The translations under genes and the position numbers were made by a program. The notes below the pieces were generated by a model, which saw nothing but the letters and a program-made list of their open reading frames with translations, had not been told where the DNA came from and did not search any database. DNA of 64,000 nucleotides, taken from positions 248,001-312,000 of the forward strand of contig JAJFKS010000006.1 of assembly GCA_021773115.1 (NCBI GenBank), read 5' to 3'. This stretch comes from Woeseiaceae bacterium. GTDB lineage: Bacteria > Pseudomonadota > Gammaproteobacteria > Steroidobacterales > Woeseiaceae. This document shows positions 49,515 through 59,026 of the stretch, piece by piece (the first letter of the stretch is position 1; each line of letters opens with the position of its first letter).

Positions 49515-50323
49515 TACCAGGTCTTTTTACACTGCGGATTCTTGCCGTCCGCCAAAGCCTCATTGTAGATCGGCAAGGTTTTTTGCCATTGGCCAATCAG
49601 GTTTTCGATACGCGTTTCGCTCGCCGGGTGAGTCGACAAATGCTCCGGAGGCGTCTTGCCACCCTTCGCCGCCATGTTTTGCCACAGATCGACCGCGGCA
49701 CGCGGATCAAAGCCGGCTTTCGCCATGTACTCGAGGCCGACGACGTCAGCTTCGGATTCCTGCCCGCGGCCCATTGGCAGTTCCATACCGAGGGCAGCAC
49801 CGGCGCCCAGCACCTGGCTCGCGGTATAAGCGCCGCCCGTATAACCGCCACCCATGATGACGGCAAGCGCCTCAATACCGATGCCGGTCAATGAACCGCG
49901 CGATGCCCGCTCATTAACATGGCGCGCTGTGACGTGTGCGATTTCGTGGCCAATAACGGCCGCCAGCTGGTTCTGGTCTTCGGTGATCTCAAGGATGCCG
50001 GTGTACACGCCGATCTTGCCACCCGGCATCGCAAACGCGTTGACCTGCTTGTCCTCGAAGATGGCGAGTTCCCATTCGATGTCGCTGTACGGCGGGTTGA
50101 GCTCAGCAACAACAGCCTGCGCAACGCACGCGACGAAATCGATCTTGCCACGATCGGTTGCCAACGGCAGCGTCGAGCGGTAGGCATTGAAGGTCGATGC
50201 CGCTTGCGCCTCAAGTTCGGCATCTGACTTGGTAATCAACTGCGGCCGCCCGGTCGGGGACGTGGAACACGCCGCAATCAGTAAGGAAACCATCAGCGTT
50301 ATCAGCAGCTTGGAAGAATTCAT
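49514..50323 (-). CDS. M48-family metallopeptidase lipoprotein (LoiP/YcaL-like)
   Basis: 269 aa. Lipobox LIAAC near residue 19. Zinc site VIGHEIAHVTARHV (HEXXH) and third ligand in GQESEADVVGLEYMAKAGFD; also NAFAMPGGKIGVYTGIL. Likely periplasmic zinc protease anchored to the outer or inner membrane, acting in envelope protein quality control. No transmembrane helices beyond the signal, unlike HtpX. Confidence 0.92.
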   Translation of the reverse strand: MNSSKLLITLMVSLLIAACSTSPTGRPQLITKSDAELEAQAASTFNAYRSTLPLATDRGKIDFVACVAQAVVAELNPPYSDIEWELAIFEDKQVNAFAMPGGKIGVYTGILEITEDQNQLAAVIGHEIAHVTARHVNERASRGSLTGIGIEALAVIMGGGYTGGAYTASQVLGAGAALGMELPMGRGQESEADVVGLEYMAKAGFDPRAAVDLWQNMAAKGGKTPPEHLSTHPASETRIENLIGQWQKTLPIYNEALADGKNPQCKKTW

Positions 50324-50424
50324 GGTGTTAAGACTCCGCGTTTCATCAGAGGATTATAGCGCTCCAAAGCGCGCGTGACCCTGTCAATGATTCGACCGCG
50401 GCGGCGACAGTCGGTTCCGCTGTC

Positions 50425-51444
50425 TCAGCGCGGTAGTTGAGACTCAAAATTGCGCCGCCAGCCAGCCGCGTCCGCCTTTTCCAGCACCCCGTCAATGCCG
50501 CCCATCAGGCGTTTCTGCAGCGGCTGTTTGATCTTGTAGGCCACCGAGTAGAGATCACGATCGGCTGCGCGTGCACTCAGCAATTCATCACTGGTCTGCA
50601 CTTCGTCGGCAAGCCCCAATTCGAGCGCGCGGGTTCCGTACCAATGTTCGCCGGTCGCAACCTTCTCAAGATCAAGGTTCGGTCGATACCGGCCAACGGC
50701 TTCTTTGAACAAAGCGTGTACATCTTCAAGTTCTTCTTTCAGCTTGGCGCGGTCTTCGTCGGAATTTTCGCCGAACATGGTTACCGTTCGTTTGTATTTG
50801 CCCGCCGTGACCTGCTCGAACTCGACGCCGTGACTGTCCAGCATGCGATGGAAATTCGGAATCTGCGCAAGCACGCCGATCGAACCGAGAATCGCGAATG
50901 GCGCAGCGACGATCCTGTCGGCGACGCAGGCCATCAAATACCCGCCGCTCGCGGCAACCTTGTCGACACAAACGGTCAGCGAAATATTGTGGTCCCGTAT
51001 ACGTGATAGTTGCGACGCGGCCAATCCGTGCTCGTGCACGACGCCACCGTGGTTTTCAAGACGGACGATGACCTCGTCTTCCGCTGTCGCAACATCGAGA
51101 ATGGCGCTCACTTCTTCACGCAGCGACGGAACAGCACTGGCTTTGAGGTCACCCTTGAAATCGATGACAAAACTTCTGGCGCGCGACGACTCGAGCTTGG
51201 CTTCCGCCTTATTTTTTTTCTTGCGCGCTTTCGCCGCCTGCTTACGTTGGCCTTTGCTGGATACCGCACCGAGCAGCGAATTGACCAGCGATTCATGCGT
51301 TTTGTTCAGATTCTCAACTTCGAGACCCTCGTGCGCGCCTTTTCGGCCCGCCGACGCGGCGACAGCGATAACAATCACGACGCCGGCGACGATTGTGATC
51401 GTCTTCAGCAGGAAGAGGCCATACTCGGCCAGGAATTCAATCAT
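50425..51444 (-). CDS. sohB: SohB-type S49 signal-peptide peptidase homologue
   Basis: 339 aa. N-terminal transmembrane segment ([20 protein letters not shown]), a basic linker [20 protein letters not shown], then the S49 domain with the catalytic Ser in [20 protein letters not shown] and Lys in [20 protein letters not shown]. Matches SohB in length and in the linker. Active site faces the periplasm. Shares a 4-nt overlap with lipA upstream. Confidence 0.9.
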   Translation of the reverse strand: MIEFLAEYGLFLLKTITIVAGVVIVIAVAASAGRKGAHEGLEVENLNKTHESLVNSLLGAVSSKGQRKQAAKARKKKNKAEAKLESSRARSFVIDFKGDLKASAVPSLREEVSAILDVATAEDEVIVRLENHGGVVHEHGLAASQLSRIRDHNISLTVCVDKVAASGGYLMACVADRIVAAPFAILGSIGVLAQIPNFHRMLDSHGVEFEQVTAGKYKRTVTMFGENSDEDRAKLKEELEDVHALFKEAVGRYRPNLDLEKVATGEHWYGTRALELGLADEVQTSDELLSARAADRDLYSVAYKIKQPLQKRLMGGIDGVLEKADAAGWRRNFESQLPR

Positions 51445-52445
51445 ATTGCGATGCCAACATTATTTTTTTGCAGGACCTGCTCGGCACGATAGCTGGAGCG
51501 CACCATCGGACCCGCAACGACTTCCAGGAAGCCTTTCTCGAGGCCTTCAGCCCGGTAGGCATTGAATTCGTCCGGTGTGACGTAACGCTCGACAGGCAGG
51601 TGATTTGGCGTCGGCCTGAGGTACTGGCCGAGTGTCAGGATATCGACGTTTGCAGCGCGCAGGTCGTGCATGGCCTCCACGATCTCGTTGTCGCGCTCGC
51701 CGAGGCCGAGCATCAGGCTGGTCTTGGTCAGTACGTCTGGCCGATGTGCTTTGGCGTGCCGCAGGACCTCGATGGTCTGCTCGTAGCCGGCACGTGGATC
51801 TCGAACCGGGTGCGTCAGACGCTTCACCGTCTCGACATTCTGTGCAAACACTTCGAGACCCGAATCGACAACCATCTCGATGTGTTCGCGTACGCCGTTA
51901 AAGTCCGGCGTCAAAGCCTCAACAGCCGTTTTCGGATTCAGTTTTTTGATCTCGCGAACGCACGCCGCATAATGGGCGGCGCCACCATCATCCAGGTCAT
52001 CGCGATCGACCGACGTGATGACGACGTATTCGAGCCCCATCAGTTGCACCGCCTTCGCCGAGTTCACAGGCTCTTCGGCGTCAAGCCAACCTTTCGGATT
52101 GCCGGTGTCGACCGCGCAAAAACGGCACGCTCGCGTGCAAACCGAACCCATCACCATGATGGTTGCCGTGCCTGCGTTCCAGCACTCACCAATATTTGGG
52201 CACATGGACTCTTCGCAGACCGTGCTAAGACGGTGTTCATGCACGATATTCCGCGTGTTCGAGTAAGCGCTCCCGGAGGGCATCTTGGCGCGCAGCCATT
52301 TCGGCTTGTCACCGCGCACCGGCGGCTCGCTGTCGCGGCGGTGCTTGACGCCATTCTTGACGGCCGAGAAACCGGCCTCGGTCTTATATTTCTTGCCGCT
52401 TTCGACGATCGGGATGCCGCGGAAGGTTTTGGGGTCTGTGCTCAT
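51441..52445 (-). CDS. lipA: Lipoyl synthase
   Basis: Radical-SAM enzyme that inserts two sulfurs into octanoyl groups to make lipoate. Auxiliary cluster Cys in [12 protein letters not shown] and radical-SAM Cys in CTRACRFC; others are [31 protein letters not shown] and the C-terminal RSSY that completes the auxiliary cluster. 334 aa. No lipB adjacent. Its promoter should lie just downstream of the hairpin at 52502-52526 (which reads out of the small upstream gene). Confidence 0.96.
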   Translation of the reverse strand: MSTDPKTFRGIPIVESGKKYKTEAGFSAVKNGVKHRRDSEPPVRGDKPKWLRAKMPSGSAYSNTRNIVHEHRLSTVCEESMCPNIGECWNAGTATIMVMGSVCTRACRFCAVDTGNPKGWLDAEEPVNSAKAVQLMGLEYVVITSVDRDDLDDGGAAHYAACVREIKKLNPKTAVEALTPDFNGVREHIEMVVDSGLEVFAQNVETVKRLTHPVRDPRAGYEQTIEVLRHAKAHRPDVLTKTSLMLGLGERDNEIVEAMHDLRAANVDILTLGQYLRPTPNHLPVERYVTPDEFNAYRAEGLEKGFLEVVAGPMVRSSYRAEQVLQKNNVGIAI

Positions 52446-52501
52446 GTGCAGATGCTTGGGTCAGGACTAAAACGGCAGGCATTGTCGCATAAATGGCGGA
52501 C

Positions 52502-52526
52502 AAAAAAATCCCGGCCGAGGCCGGGA
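52502..52526 (-). terminator. Strong intrinsic terminator
   Basis: On the minus strand TCCCGGCC - TC - GGCCGGGA (52526-52509) is a perfect 8-bp GC-rich stem followed by seven T (52508-52502). It would end transcription of the small gene at 52562-52759 before lipA. It is 36 nt after that gene's stop. Confidence 0.85.
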
Positions 52527-52561
52527 GAATCAGGGGGATATTGAATCTGACGCCAGATAAT

Positions 52562-52759
52562 TCAGTGCAGTCTTGCCCAGCTGACCAGTTTCACAGCGTT
52601 CTGCTGCAGGTCGAAATTGCGGGCCAGAATGGCTTCTATGTCGGCGGAGTCGGAACTTTGCTCCATCGGAGCGTTCAGTTCTACTACACCGCAAAACTCA
52701 TTGCCGCCGCGATAATCTGCGTCGGTCAGTATGAACTGCGTGTAATACTTCGCGGACAT
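52562..52759 (-). CDS. Uncharacterised 65-residue protein
   Basis: Not recognised. A compact acidic protein (SAKYYTQFILTDADYRGGNE, FCGVVELNAPMEQSSDSADI then EAILARNFDLQQNAVKLVSW) with no signal peptide. The strong terminator right behind it supports expression as a monocistronic unit. Its N-terminal pattern suggests a beta-alpha fold. Function unknown. Confidence 0.6.
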   Translation of the reverse strand: MSAKYYTQFILTDADYRGGNEFCGVVELNAPMEQSSDSADIEAILARNFDLQQNAVKLVSWARLH

Positions 52760-52842
52760 GAGGTCAATTTACGCGACGGGACACCCGGCATCTGTGAGCC
52801 ACAGCACAAATTGCCGGACCCGGGAGGACGAATTGTAAAACA

Positions 52843-52872
52843 TTGACACAAGTCACACTCAAGGCGTATATG
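52843..52872 (+). promoter_or_regulatory. Sigma70-like promoter upstream of the OmpA-like gene
   Basis: TTGACA (52843-52848), 18-nt spacer, TATATG (52867-52872). The -35 is consensus. It would give a 5' leader of about 115 nt before the ATG at 52997. The rest of the 237-nt gap shows no further recognisable site. Confidence 0.6.
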
Positions 52873-52996
52873 GCGTAAAATCAGCACCTTCTTAGGACAC
52901 GGTGCACAGATTTTGCCGACCGGCATATGTAACATCCAAGTCAATCTGCCAGCGCCGTTGGCGGACTTCAGACGCAACACTACGGGAATTGAACAC

Positions 52997-54466
52997 ATGG
53001 TCTATCAATCCAGACTATTGAAATGGGTATTTTTGAGCGCGCTGCTGCTCGCATCTGGCGGCGCCTACGCACAGAACGAACTCCGCAACACTTTCTTTAA
53101 AGATGCCGACGCGGCGAAAATGGCAGCGGATGCGGTTAATGCCGAACTGTACGCGCCAAAAAGCTACGAAGACGGCATGCGCGACTACCGTGCCGCAGAA
53201 TCGGGGCTGGAGCGCGGCCGCAATATCGAATACGTCCGCTCGAACGCAGCAGACGCCACGGCAAATTTTCGCAAGGCGACCTCTGCAGCGACGCTTGCAC
53301 AAACGGCCCTGGCGCAAGCGATCAAGAGTCGCCAGGACGGTGCCAATGCCCAGGCCCCCAAACTGTCACCTGATCTGTGGGATGACGCTCAGCAAAAGTT
53401 TGTTCGCGCTATTCAGTTAATGGAGCGCGGCGACCTCAAGAACGCGAAACGCCGCGAGGTTGAAGCCACGCAGCTCTATCGCGAGGCAGAGCTGGTTGCA
53501 ATCAAAGCGGAGTACTTAAGTGAAACTCGTCGCCTGTTGGCGGACGCAGATCGTGCCCGCGTTGGTAAGTATGCGCCGATCACGCTCGGCAAGGCAAAAC
53601 AACTACTGGCGGATGCAGAACGCGAGCTCAATGAGAATCGCTACGACACCGACCTGCCTCGCAGTCTTGCGATTCAGGCGAACTACGAAGCCAAGCATGC
53701 ATTGTATCTTTCCGAGGTCGTGCGATTGGAGCGTGACAAGGAAATTACTGTTGAGCAGCTTGTTTTGGACTGGGAAAAACCGTTGCGAATGATTGCAGGC
53801 GTCGCCGACGTCAATCCGGACATGCAGCAAGGCCACGACAAGCTCACAGCAGACCTGGTTGCCTATTTCGAGAACCAGGCGAGTGAACTGCAGGCCCTTC
53901 AACAAGAGAAAGCGGAAAACGAAACTCGTCTCGCCGATCTTGAAGAAGAATTGAGCGCGCTGGATGAGCGTCTCGGTGGGGCGACGGCTGAACGGGCCGC
54001 ACTGGTACAGCGACTTGAAGCTCAGGCACGCGTTAAGGAGCAATTCGAGAAAGTGGACAAGATGTTTCCACAGTCTGAAGCTCGAGTGTTCCGCGAAGGC
54101 GACACGATCATCCTGCGTCTCGTCGGGCTGAGTTTCGACAGCGGCGCGTCACAAATCAAACAGGAAAACTTTGAACTGCTGGCAAAGGTTGAAAAAGCGA
54201 TCGATGTATTTCCGCGAAGCGAACTGATCATCGAAGGCCACACCGACTCGCACGGTGGTGATGAATCGAACCAGGCGTTGTCCCAGAAACGTGCTGAATC
54301 GGTGCAGCAGTACATGATCAATGCGATGCGCATTCCGACCTATCGATTGATCGCAACAGGCTATGGCGAAACACGGCCGGTTGCGAGCAACGAAACGGAA
54401 GCTGGCCGTGCACGCAATCGTCGAATCGATATCGTCATCAAACCGAATCTCGACGCCGCCGACTAA
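52997..54466 (+). CDS. OmpA-family protein with N-terminal DUF4398-like helical domain
   Basis: 489 aa. Signal peptide WVFLSALLLASGGAYAQ; then a long helical, Ala-rich domain with DAAKMAADAVNAELYAPKSY and RADADRARVGKYAPI-like repeats (ITLGKAKQLLADAERELNEN), coiled coil (LQALQQEKAENETRLADLEE), and a C-terminal OmpA/MotB peptidoglycan-binding domain with LIIEGHTDSHGGDESNQALS and YGETRPVASNETEAGRARNR. Predicted to tie the outer membrane or envelope to peptidoglycan. ATG 52997 chosen because the signal peptide begins there. Confidence 0.85.
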   Translation: MVYQSRLLKWVFLSALLLASGGAYAQNELRNTFFKDADAAKMAADAVNAELYAPKSYEDGMRDYRAAESGLERGRNIEYVRSNAADATANFRKATSAATLAQTALAQAIKSRQDGANAQAPKLSPDLWDDAQQKFVRAIQLMERGDLKNAKRREVEATQLYREAELVAIKAEYLSETRRLLADADRARVGKYAPITLGKAKQLLADAERELNENRYDTDLPRSLAIQANYEAKHALYLSEVVRLERDKEITVEQLVLDWEKPLRMIAGVADVNPDMQQGHDKLTADLVAYFENQASELQALQQEKAENETRLADLEEELSALDERLGGATAERAALVQRLEAQARVKEQFEKVDKMFPQSEARVFREGDTIILRLVGLSFDSGASQIKQENFELLAKVEKAIDVFPRSELIIEGHTDSHGGDESNQALSQKRAESVQQYMINAMRIPTYRLIATGYGETRPVASNETEAGRARNRRIDIVIKPNLDAAD

Positions 54467-55389
54467 GCGCCGCCCGGCAGGCCAGACACATGACCGCGCC
54501 ACCATTTTGCGATGGTGAGCGCGGTTTTTTCGTTAGCAAAGTAGCCGTACTCAGAGTGAACGTTGAGTACACCATCGAGACGGAAATAGTTGAACAGGTA
54601 TTCGTCGTCGATGGCGCTCACCAAGCCCAGCTTCCGCATGCCGGCAAAATCGTCAGCGAGCACCGGATCGATCGCGGTCAGATCGCCGACAGCCGTGAGA
54701 TTTTTCCAGCGTCGGATATTCCCGGGATAGCGTTTCTTGCCCGTCTGATCGTGACCGCTGAGCATTTTCTGAACGTAGCGTTGTCCGAGCGGACTGCCCA
54801 TCGTCAGAAACAAGTCGATCTGCACCGGATTGCCTTGCTTGTGCGTCAACTCCCACAGCGTGTCGTACGCGATGACTGAGCCCATGCTGTGACCAATCAA
54901 GAGGATCGGTCGATCAGATCCCGCGGCAGCGAGTAGCGGGATCTTGACGAGGTTTCGAGTGCGCTCTGTGATGCTATCCCTATTGCGTTCATAACGCAGC
55001 AGGTCGCGTAAGTGCACCTCCATACGTTCCGACGCGATGTGTGGAATCAGGAAAGGCAGCATGTCCCCGAGTGTGTAGATCCAGCGGGTTAGACGACGCG
55101 TCCATTTCGTGGCTTCGGCAATATCGTCATAGGTGGCCTCTTTCTGCTCGATGACCGCGTCGATAGCCGCCGCGTCCAGATTGATATCACGGTGCTGCCC
55201 GTAAAAGTCGTACGTCCAGGACGCGATGTCGAAATTGCCGGATGATCCCGCAATATCATCTGCGACCGGTACGTCGATGCGCCGCAACGCGGCCAGCATG
55301 CAACGCGCCAGCGCGTCGCGGTGTATTCGCGGCGCTGGCTTTGGCAGCAATCCGGGAATGTAAAGAATGAGCGGGCGTGCACTGCTCAA
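54463..55389 (-). CDS. Alpha/beta hydrolase
   Basis: 308 aa. Nucleophile elbow ILLIGHSMGSVIAYDTLWEL (GHSMG), N-terminal strand PLILYIPGLLPKPAP. The insert between them contains a possible amphipathic helix, GDMLPFLIPHIAS. A downstream His in LNVHSEYGYF could complete the triad. Substrate not inferable. Start TTG at 55389 overlaps the upstream HAD stop (TTGA). Its own stop overlaps the stop of the convergent OmpA-like gene. Confidence 0.75.
   Translation of the reverse strand: MSSARPLILYIPGLLPKPAPRIHRDALARCMLAALRRIDVPVADDIAGSSGNFDIASWTYDFYGQHRDINLDAAAIDAVIEQKEATYDDIAEATKWTRRLTRWIYTLGDMLPFLIPHIASERMEVHLRDLLRYERNRDSITERTRNLVKIPLLAAAGSDRPILLIGHSMGSVIAYDTLWELTHKQGNPVQIDLFLTMGSPLGQRYVQKMLSGHDQTGKKRYPGNIRRWKNLTAVGDLTAIDPVLADDFAGMRKLGLVSAIDDEYLFNYFRLDGVLNVHSEYGYFANEKTALTIAKWWRGHVSGLPGGA
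54494..54530 (+). terminator. Terminator of the OmpA-like gene, inside the 3' end of the convergent hydrolase gene
   Basis: CCGCGC-CACCAT (54494-54505) pairs with ATGGTG-A-GCGCGG (54512-54524, one bulged A) and is followed by six T (54525-54530). A 12-bp stem with T-run is a strong intrinsic terminator. It begins 28 nt after the OmpA-like stop, within codons of the opposite-strand hydrolase. Confidence 0.85.
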
Positions 55390-56108
55390 GCAATTTGTTC
55401 CAGTCGCTGTGTCAATTCGCCGATGTGGAAGACTTCGATATCGGGTGTCGAGAATTGTTCGGGCCAACGGTCGCCAGTACGATTGACCCATGCGGTGCGT
55501 AAGCCCGCATTCCGCGCGCCGTCGACATCGTATTCCGGATGATCACCAACGTGCAATGTCTGCTTGCGGCTTGCGCCGCCAATTTTGACAGCCATCTCGA
55601 ACACCTGCCTGGCCGGTTTTGCGGCGCCGGCCTTTTCGGCAGTGACAATGTCGTGGAACAGGTGCGCGATCCCGATAATTTCGAGATTGGCGTTGCCGTT
55701 CGTAACTGCGATCAATCGGTATCGCTCTTTCAGGGCCTCGAGCGTCGGGATGACTTCCGGAAATAATTCGACGTCGTTGCGCACTGCGTCGAAGACATCG
55801 AATGCAGCGTCAATGAAGCCGTGATCGTAACCGGCGGCGGTGCCAACGCGCCCAAGAACCGAGCGGCGGAGAAATGTGAGGTCATGGGCGCGATCGGCGA
55901 ATTCGGCGACCACCTGCGATCGCACGGCACGGATATCCTCAGGTTGGTAGAGCTCTGTGATGCGTGGATAATTCTTGCCCAGCCAGGCATATAGCGCCTG
56001 TTCAGCACGCTTGATAACCGGGTGAATCTCCCAGAGCGTGTCGTCGAGGTCGAGCGTGATGGTGCGGATTGTGTTCAATTTGCTGTCAATGCCAGTATCA
56101 GGGACCAT
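55386..56108 (-). CDS. HAD-superfamily phosphatase (YigB-like, subclass IA)
   Basis: 240 aa. Motif I ITLDLDDTLWEIHPVIKRAE (DxDxT), motif II LIAVTNGNANLEIIG, motif III KAGAAKPARQVFEMAV and motif IV LHVGDHPEYDVDGARNAGLR. The L-D-D-T-L-W pattern is typical of the YigB group, which includes FMN phosphatase activity; substrate here is a guess. ATG 56108 chosen; upstream open frame is not homologous and lies opposite gloA. Confidence 0.87.
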   Translation of the reverse strand: MVPDTGIDSKLNTIRTITLDLDDTLWEIHPVIKRAEQALYAWLGKNYPRITELYQPEDIRAVRSQVVAEFADRAHDLTFLRRSVLGRVGTAAGYDHGFIDAAFDVFDAVRNDVELFPEVIPTLEALKERYRLIAVTNGNANLEIIGIAHLFHDIVTAEKAGAAKPARQVFEMAVKIGGASRKQTLHVGDHPEYDVDGARNAGLRTAWVNRTGDRWPEQFSTPDIEVFHIGELTQRLEQIA

Positions 56109-56150
56109 TGTGGATTCAAACCGGAACCGAGTCCAACACGGAGTTAGACC

Positions 56151-56570
56151 ATGAAATATCTGCACACGATGGTGCGAGTCACCGACCTCGACGCCTCGCT
56201 GAACTTTTACTGCAATTTGCTGGGCCTGAAAGAACTGCGTCGCAAGGACAGCGAACAGGGCCGCTTCACGCTGGTATTCCTGGCAGCGCCCGGCGACGAG
56301 GATGCGCAGGTCGAACTGACCTACAACTGGGACCCTGAGGAATACGGCGAGGGTCGTAATTTCGGCCATCTCGCCTACGAAGTCGATGACATCTACGCGT
56401 TGTGCCAGAAATGCCTGGACGCCGGCGTGACGATCAATCGGCCACCGCGCGATGGACACATGGCGTTTGTTCGTTCACCGGATAGTATTTCGATCGAGTT
56501 ATTGCAGAAGGGCGAGTCTTTGGTTCCGAAAGAACCGTGGGCGTCGATGGCGAGCGTGGGGCATTGGTGA
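56151..56570 (+). CDS. gloA: Lactoylglutathione lyase (glyoxalase I)
   Basis: 139-aa VOC-fold enzyme that converts the methylglyoxal-glutathione hemithioacetal to S-lactoylglutathione. Metal ligands sit in the expected places: His in [20 protein letters not shown], Glu in AQVELTYNW, His in [15 protein letters not shown] and Glu in SIELLQKG. Sequence and length match proteobacterial (Ni-type) GloA. Divergent from the HAD phosphatase gene (42-nt gap between starts). Confidence 0.95.
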   Translation: MKYLHTMVRVTDLDASLNFYCNLLGLKELRRKDSEQGRFTLVFLAAPGDEDAQVELTYNWDPEEYGEGRNFGHLAYEVDDIYALCQKCLDAGVTINRPPRDGHMAFVRSPDSISIELLQKGESLVPKEPWASMASVGHW

Positions 56571-56696
56571 GGGTTTGTTCAACTTTGGATAAATTCATAT
56601 GCGCGATACCATTTTTATTCGAAAGCGTAGGGTCGCAGTGGTGCCGTTCTTGGAGCTTGGTCGCTCCTTTACATTTCAGGAATGATTAGTAGCGCA

Positions 56697-56813
56697 ATGC
56701 GTGTTGTCGTCGATCAGTTATGCTCATTTGGCAGAGATGCCAATATGGCCGCAGCCGCCAAACTGATTCTCGCACTGTTTCTGCTGACGTTGGCTGGGTT
56801 TACGTATCGGTAA
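56697..56813 (+). CDS. Possible 38-residue membrane peptide
   Basis: A short frame ends MAAAAKLILALFLLTLAGFT and could encode a one-helix membrane peptide. It has no clear ribosome-binding site and no recognised relative, and lies in the 257-nt gap before the next gene. It may well be noncoding; nothing else is identifiable in this gap. Confidence 0.2.
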   Translation: MRVVVDQLCSFGRDANMAAAAKLILALFLLTLAGFTYR

Positions 56814-56827
56814 GCGGTGGGATATAA

Positions 56828-57325
56828 GTGGCAACCGTCAGGAAACTCGAATTACCCGAACACGCTCTGCTGCAGTGCTACCACTTGAGTGGTGCGTACA
56901 CGGATTGCTACTACATCGACAGCAACAAACAGGTTTTACAGCGCGATTACGTGATTGCGTTTTATACGACCTGGCTTTTCAGGATTGAACGTATCATCCT
57001 GAAATGGCTGGCGTCCAAACCGAGCAGTGACGAAGATGCGCGTCGCCTGGCAGACTCTGAACAGGATGCCTTCGCCGCGTGGACCACCGAAGCACGCAGC
57101 GAATATCAGTTGTTGATGTGTGACTTCAGAGGTCGCACCCGATCCTGGTTCATGTCCGAACGGAACGGCGACGGCACCCGCCTCTACTTTGGTTCGGCCG
57201 TCGTACCGGTCACAAAGAGCGCGGCAAACGGGCCGAAGATAGGAAAAGGTTTCAGCCTGCTACTGGGTTTTCACAAGCTTTATTCGCGGGCCCTGTTGTC
57301 CGCTGCCCGATCACGCTTGTCCTGA
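56828..57325 (+). CDS. Uncharacterised 165-residue protein
   Basis: Not recognised with certainty. Aromatic-rich N-terminal segment (HALLQCYHLSGAYTDCYYID), then FYTTWLFRIERIILKWLASK and YQLLMCDFRGRTRSWFMSER with RLYFGSAVVP. The layout suggests a ligand-binding START-like or DUF2867-like fold, but I would not assign a family. No signal peptide. GTG start at 56828. Confidence 0.6.
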   Translation: MATVRKLELPEHALLQCYHLSGAYTDCYYIDSNKQVLQRDYVIAFYTTWLFRIERIILKWLASKPSSDEDARRLADSEQDAFAAWTTEARSEYQLLMCDFRGRTRSWFMSERNGDGTRLYFGSAVVPVTKSAANGPKIGKGFSLLLGFHKLYSRALLSAARSRLS

Positions 57326-57344
57326 CTGCCGATCACAGTACTGC

Positions 57345-59012
57345 TCAAGTCCCTGGCGGCATCAACGGCGGTAACGGGCTACCGAAATCGAGTTCTTCGT
57401 CTTGCTCGGCAATTGTTATAGAGCGCAGGGCTTTGGCCAATTCTCTGCCGTTCCACTCCTTATCGCCCATACCGTAGCTGGTTGCGGATAGCACCCGCAA
57501 TTCGTCGCTGAGGGGTGCACTGACACGCGATGCGATTTCACCAATACTTCTTGGTGCATCATCCGGCCATTGCAGGCGAGCCCAGTCGATCAGCGCCGCG
57601 CGTACACGAGCCTTGTCGTTTTGTGCCGCCGCCTTTTTGGCCGTCTTGATGAATTTCGCCTGTTGCTTATAGACCGGAGGAGCTTCTGGCTCTCTCTGCT
57701 CCTGCTCACGCTCACGCGACGACCACCACCAGGCGAGTAAGGTCAGCAGCCACACACCGCCGATCAGCTGGCTGACCAGTTTCCAGAAATCATTCGCGAC
57801 ATAAACGACCTCGGGTTCCGCGGCCTCAGCCGGCGCTACCGTCGGCTCCGGTCCCGCGACAAGCGGAACCGGCGCGACCAGCGGTGCGGCGACGTCGATC
57901 GTGCGACCGGGCAGCTGTGCAACACGCCACTCGCCGGCCTCAATATCGAACCACGGCACTTTCACGGCAGGAACTTTGACCGCCCCACCGCGTGTCCCGA
58001 TCATGGCGTACTGATCTCGGCGTATACCGCGAATACCTTCCGCTTCAAATTCACGACTCAGGTCCGGGCGATCTGCGTAAACGTTCATGCCATCAATCTC
58101 GGGTGGATCGATCGCCGGAATTTGCGTTTCGATTTGGCCCAGGGCGCTGACGGTGACTTTTCGCGTCACAGGCTCACCCGCGGCCAGCCGGTCGGGCTCG
58201 CGCGACCACTCTTCGCTCAGCTGCACATCTCGAGCTGGCAGCCATGCGGCATTCGGATAGTCCGCGGGCGGCGCCGGGATTGGCAATACCTTGATCGAAT
58301 GCCCTTCCGACTCGAATACTTTACGGCCAGTAATGCGCCCGTCTCTTAATACTCGCGCTTCAAATCTCGCCGGGGAAATTGAGAACTCGCCGCTTGCCTG
58401 TGGATAAATTGCCAGTACTCGTTCAAGGACATTGTAGGCCCGGCCATTCAGTATCGCCTCGTAGCTGCGCTCATCACCGGCGCGCTCGTACAACACTTCC
58501 GCACCCGCGAAGATTGGGTCGCGTCGACCTTCCTGTCGCGTTGCGACTGCACGATAGACCTTGTAGCGATACAGAATCTGCGACTGAACGTAAGCCTCTG
58601 TCTGATCGACTTCGCTCGTAATGAAGACATCCGCCTCGCCGGGCGGTGCATTTGTCGGCTCGTTGATCGTGATCGAAATCGGTGCGCTTTTCTCGTTGCC
58701 AACGGTAATCGCCGGAATTTCCTGCCTACCGGTCGACTTCGCCATTAGTGCAATGCTCCAGGTACGGCTGCGGCTAATTTGGCCGTTAATGATCGAGGTA
58801 TTACTTAACTGGCTTAACTGCCCGCGATAAAACTTTTCATCCAGAACCGTAAGGTCCGGCTCTATGTCGACGTTGGTATCGACAGTCAACTCGAGAATGA
58901 ACGATTCGTTGAGATCGACGGACGGCCGATCCACGCGCGCACGAACATCGGCCGATGCACTGGCGACGACTGCCAGTACGCCGAGAAGAATCAAACCTGC
59001 ATGCCGAAACAT
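57345..59012 (-). CDS. batD: BatD-like protein
   Basis: Oxygen-tolerance (BatD) family: signal peptide (HAGLILLGVLAVVASASADV), Ig-like repeats from VRARVDRPSVDLNESFILEL onward, QLSNTSIINGQISRSRTWSI and a C-terminal transmembrane helix (LIGGVWLLTLLAWWWSS) before a cytoplasmic tail. 555 aa from ATG 59012, which has AGG 6 nt upstream; a GTG at 59033 overlaps the previous gene and is less likely. Last gene of the Bat operon; probably anchors the BatA/B von Willebrand proteins. Confidence 0.85.
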   Translation of the reverse strand: MFRHAGLILLGVLAVVASASADVRARVDRPSVDLNESFILELTVDTNVDIEPDLTVLDEKFYRGQLSQLSNTSIINGQISRSRTWSIALMAKSTGRQEIPAITVGNEKSAPISITINEPTNAPPGEADVFITSEVDQTEAYVQSQILYRYKVYRAVATRQEGRRDPIFAGAEVLYERAGDERSYEAILNGRAYNVLERVLAIYPQASGEFSISPARFEARVLRDGRITGRKVFESEGHSIKVLPIPAPPADYPNAAWLPARDVQLSEEWSREPDRLAAGEPVTRKVTVSALGQIETQIPAIDPPEIDGMNVYADRPDLSREFEAEGIRGIRRDQYAMIGTRGGAVKVPAVKVPWFDIEAGEWRVAQLPGRTIDVAAPLVAPVPLVAGPEPTVAPAEAAEPEVVYVANDFWKLVSQLIGGVWLLTLLAWWWSSREREQEQREPEAPPVYKQQAKFIKTAKKAAAQNDKARVRAALIDWARLQWPDDAPRSIGEIASRVSAPLSDELRVLSATSYGMGDKEWNGRELAKALRSITIAEQDEELDFGSPLPPLMPPGT

Positions 59013-59026
59013 GCTGTACCTACGAC

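Noticed and set aside
51468-52544. Long + strand open frame (358 codons) opposite lipA
   Set aside because: Shadow of lipA, whose cluster cysteines are unmistakable; no independent support.
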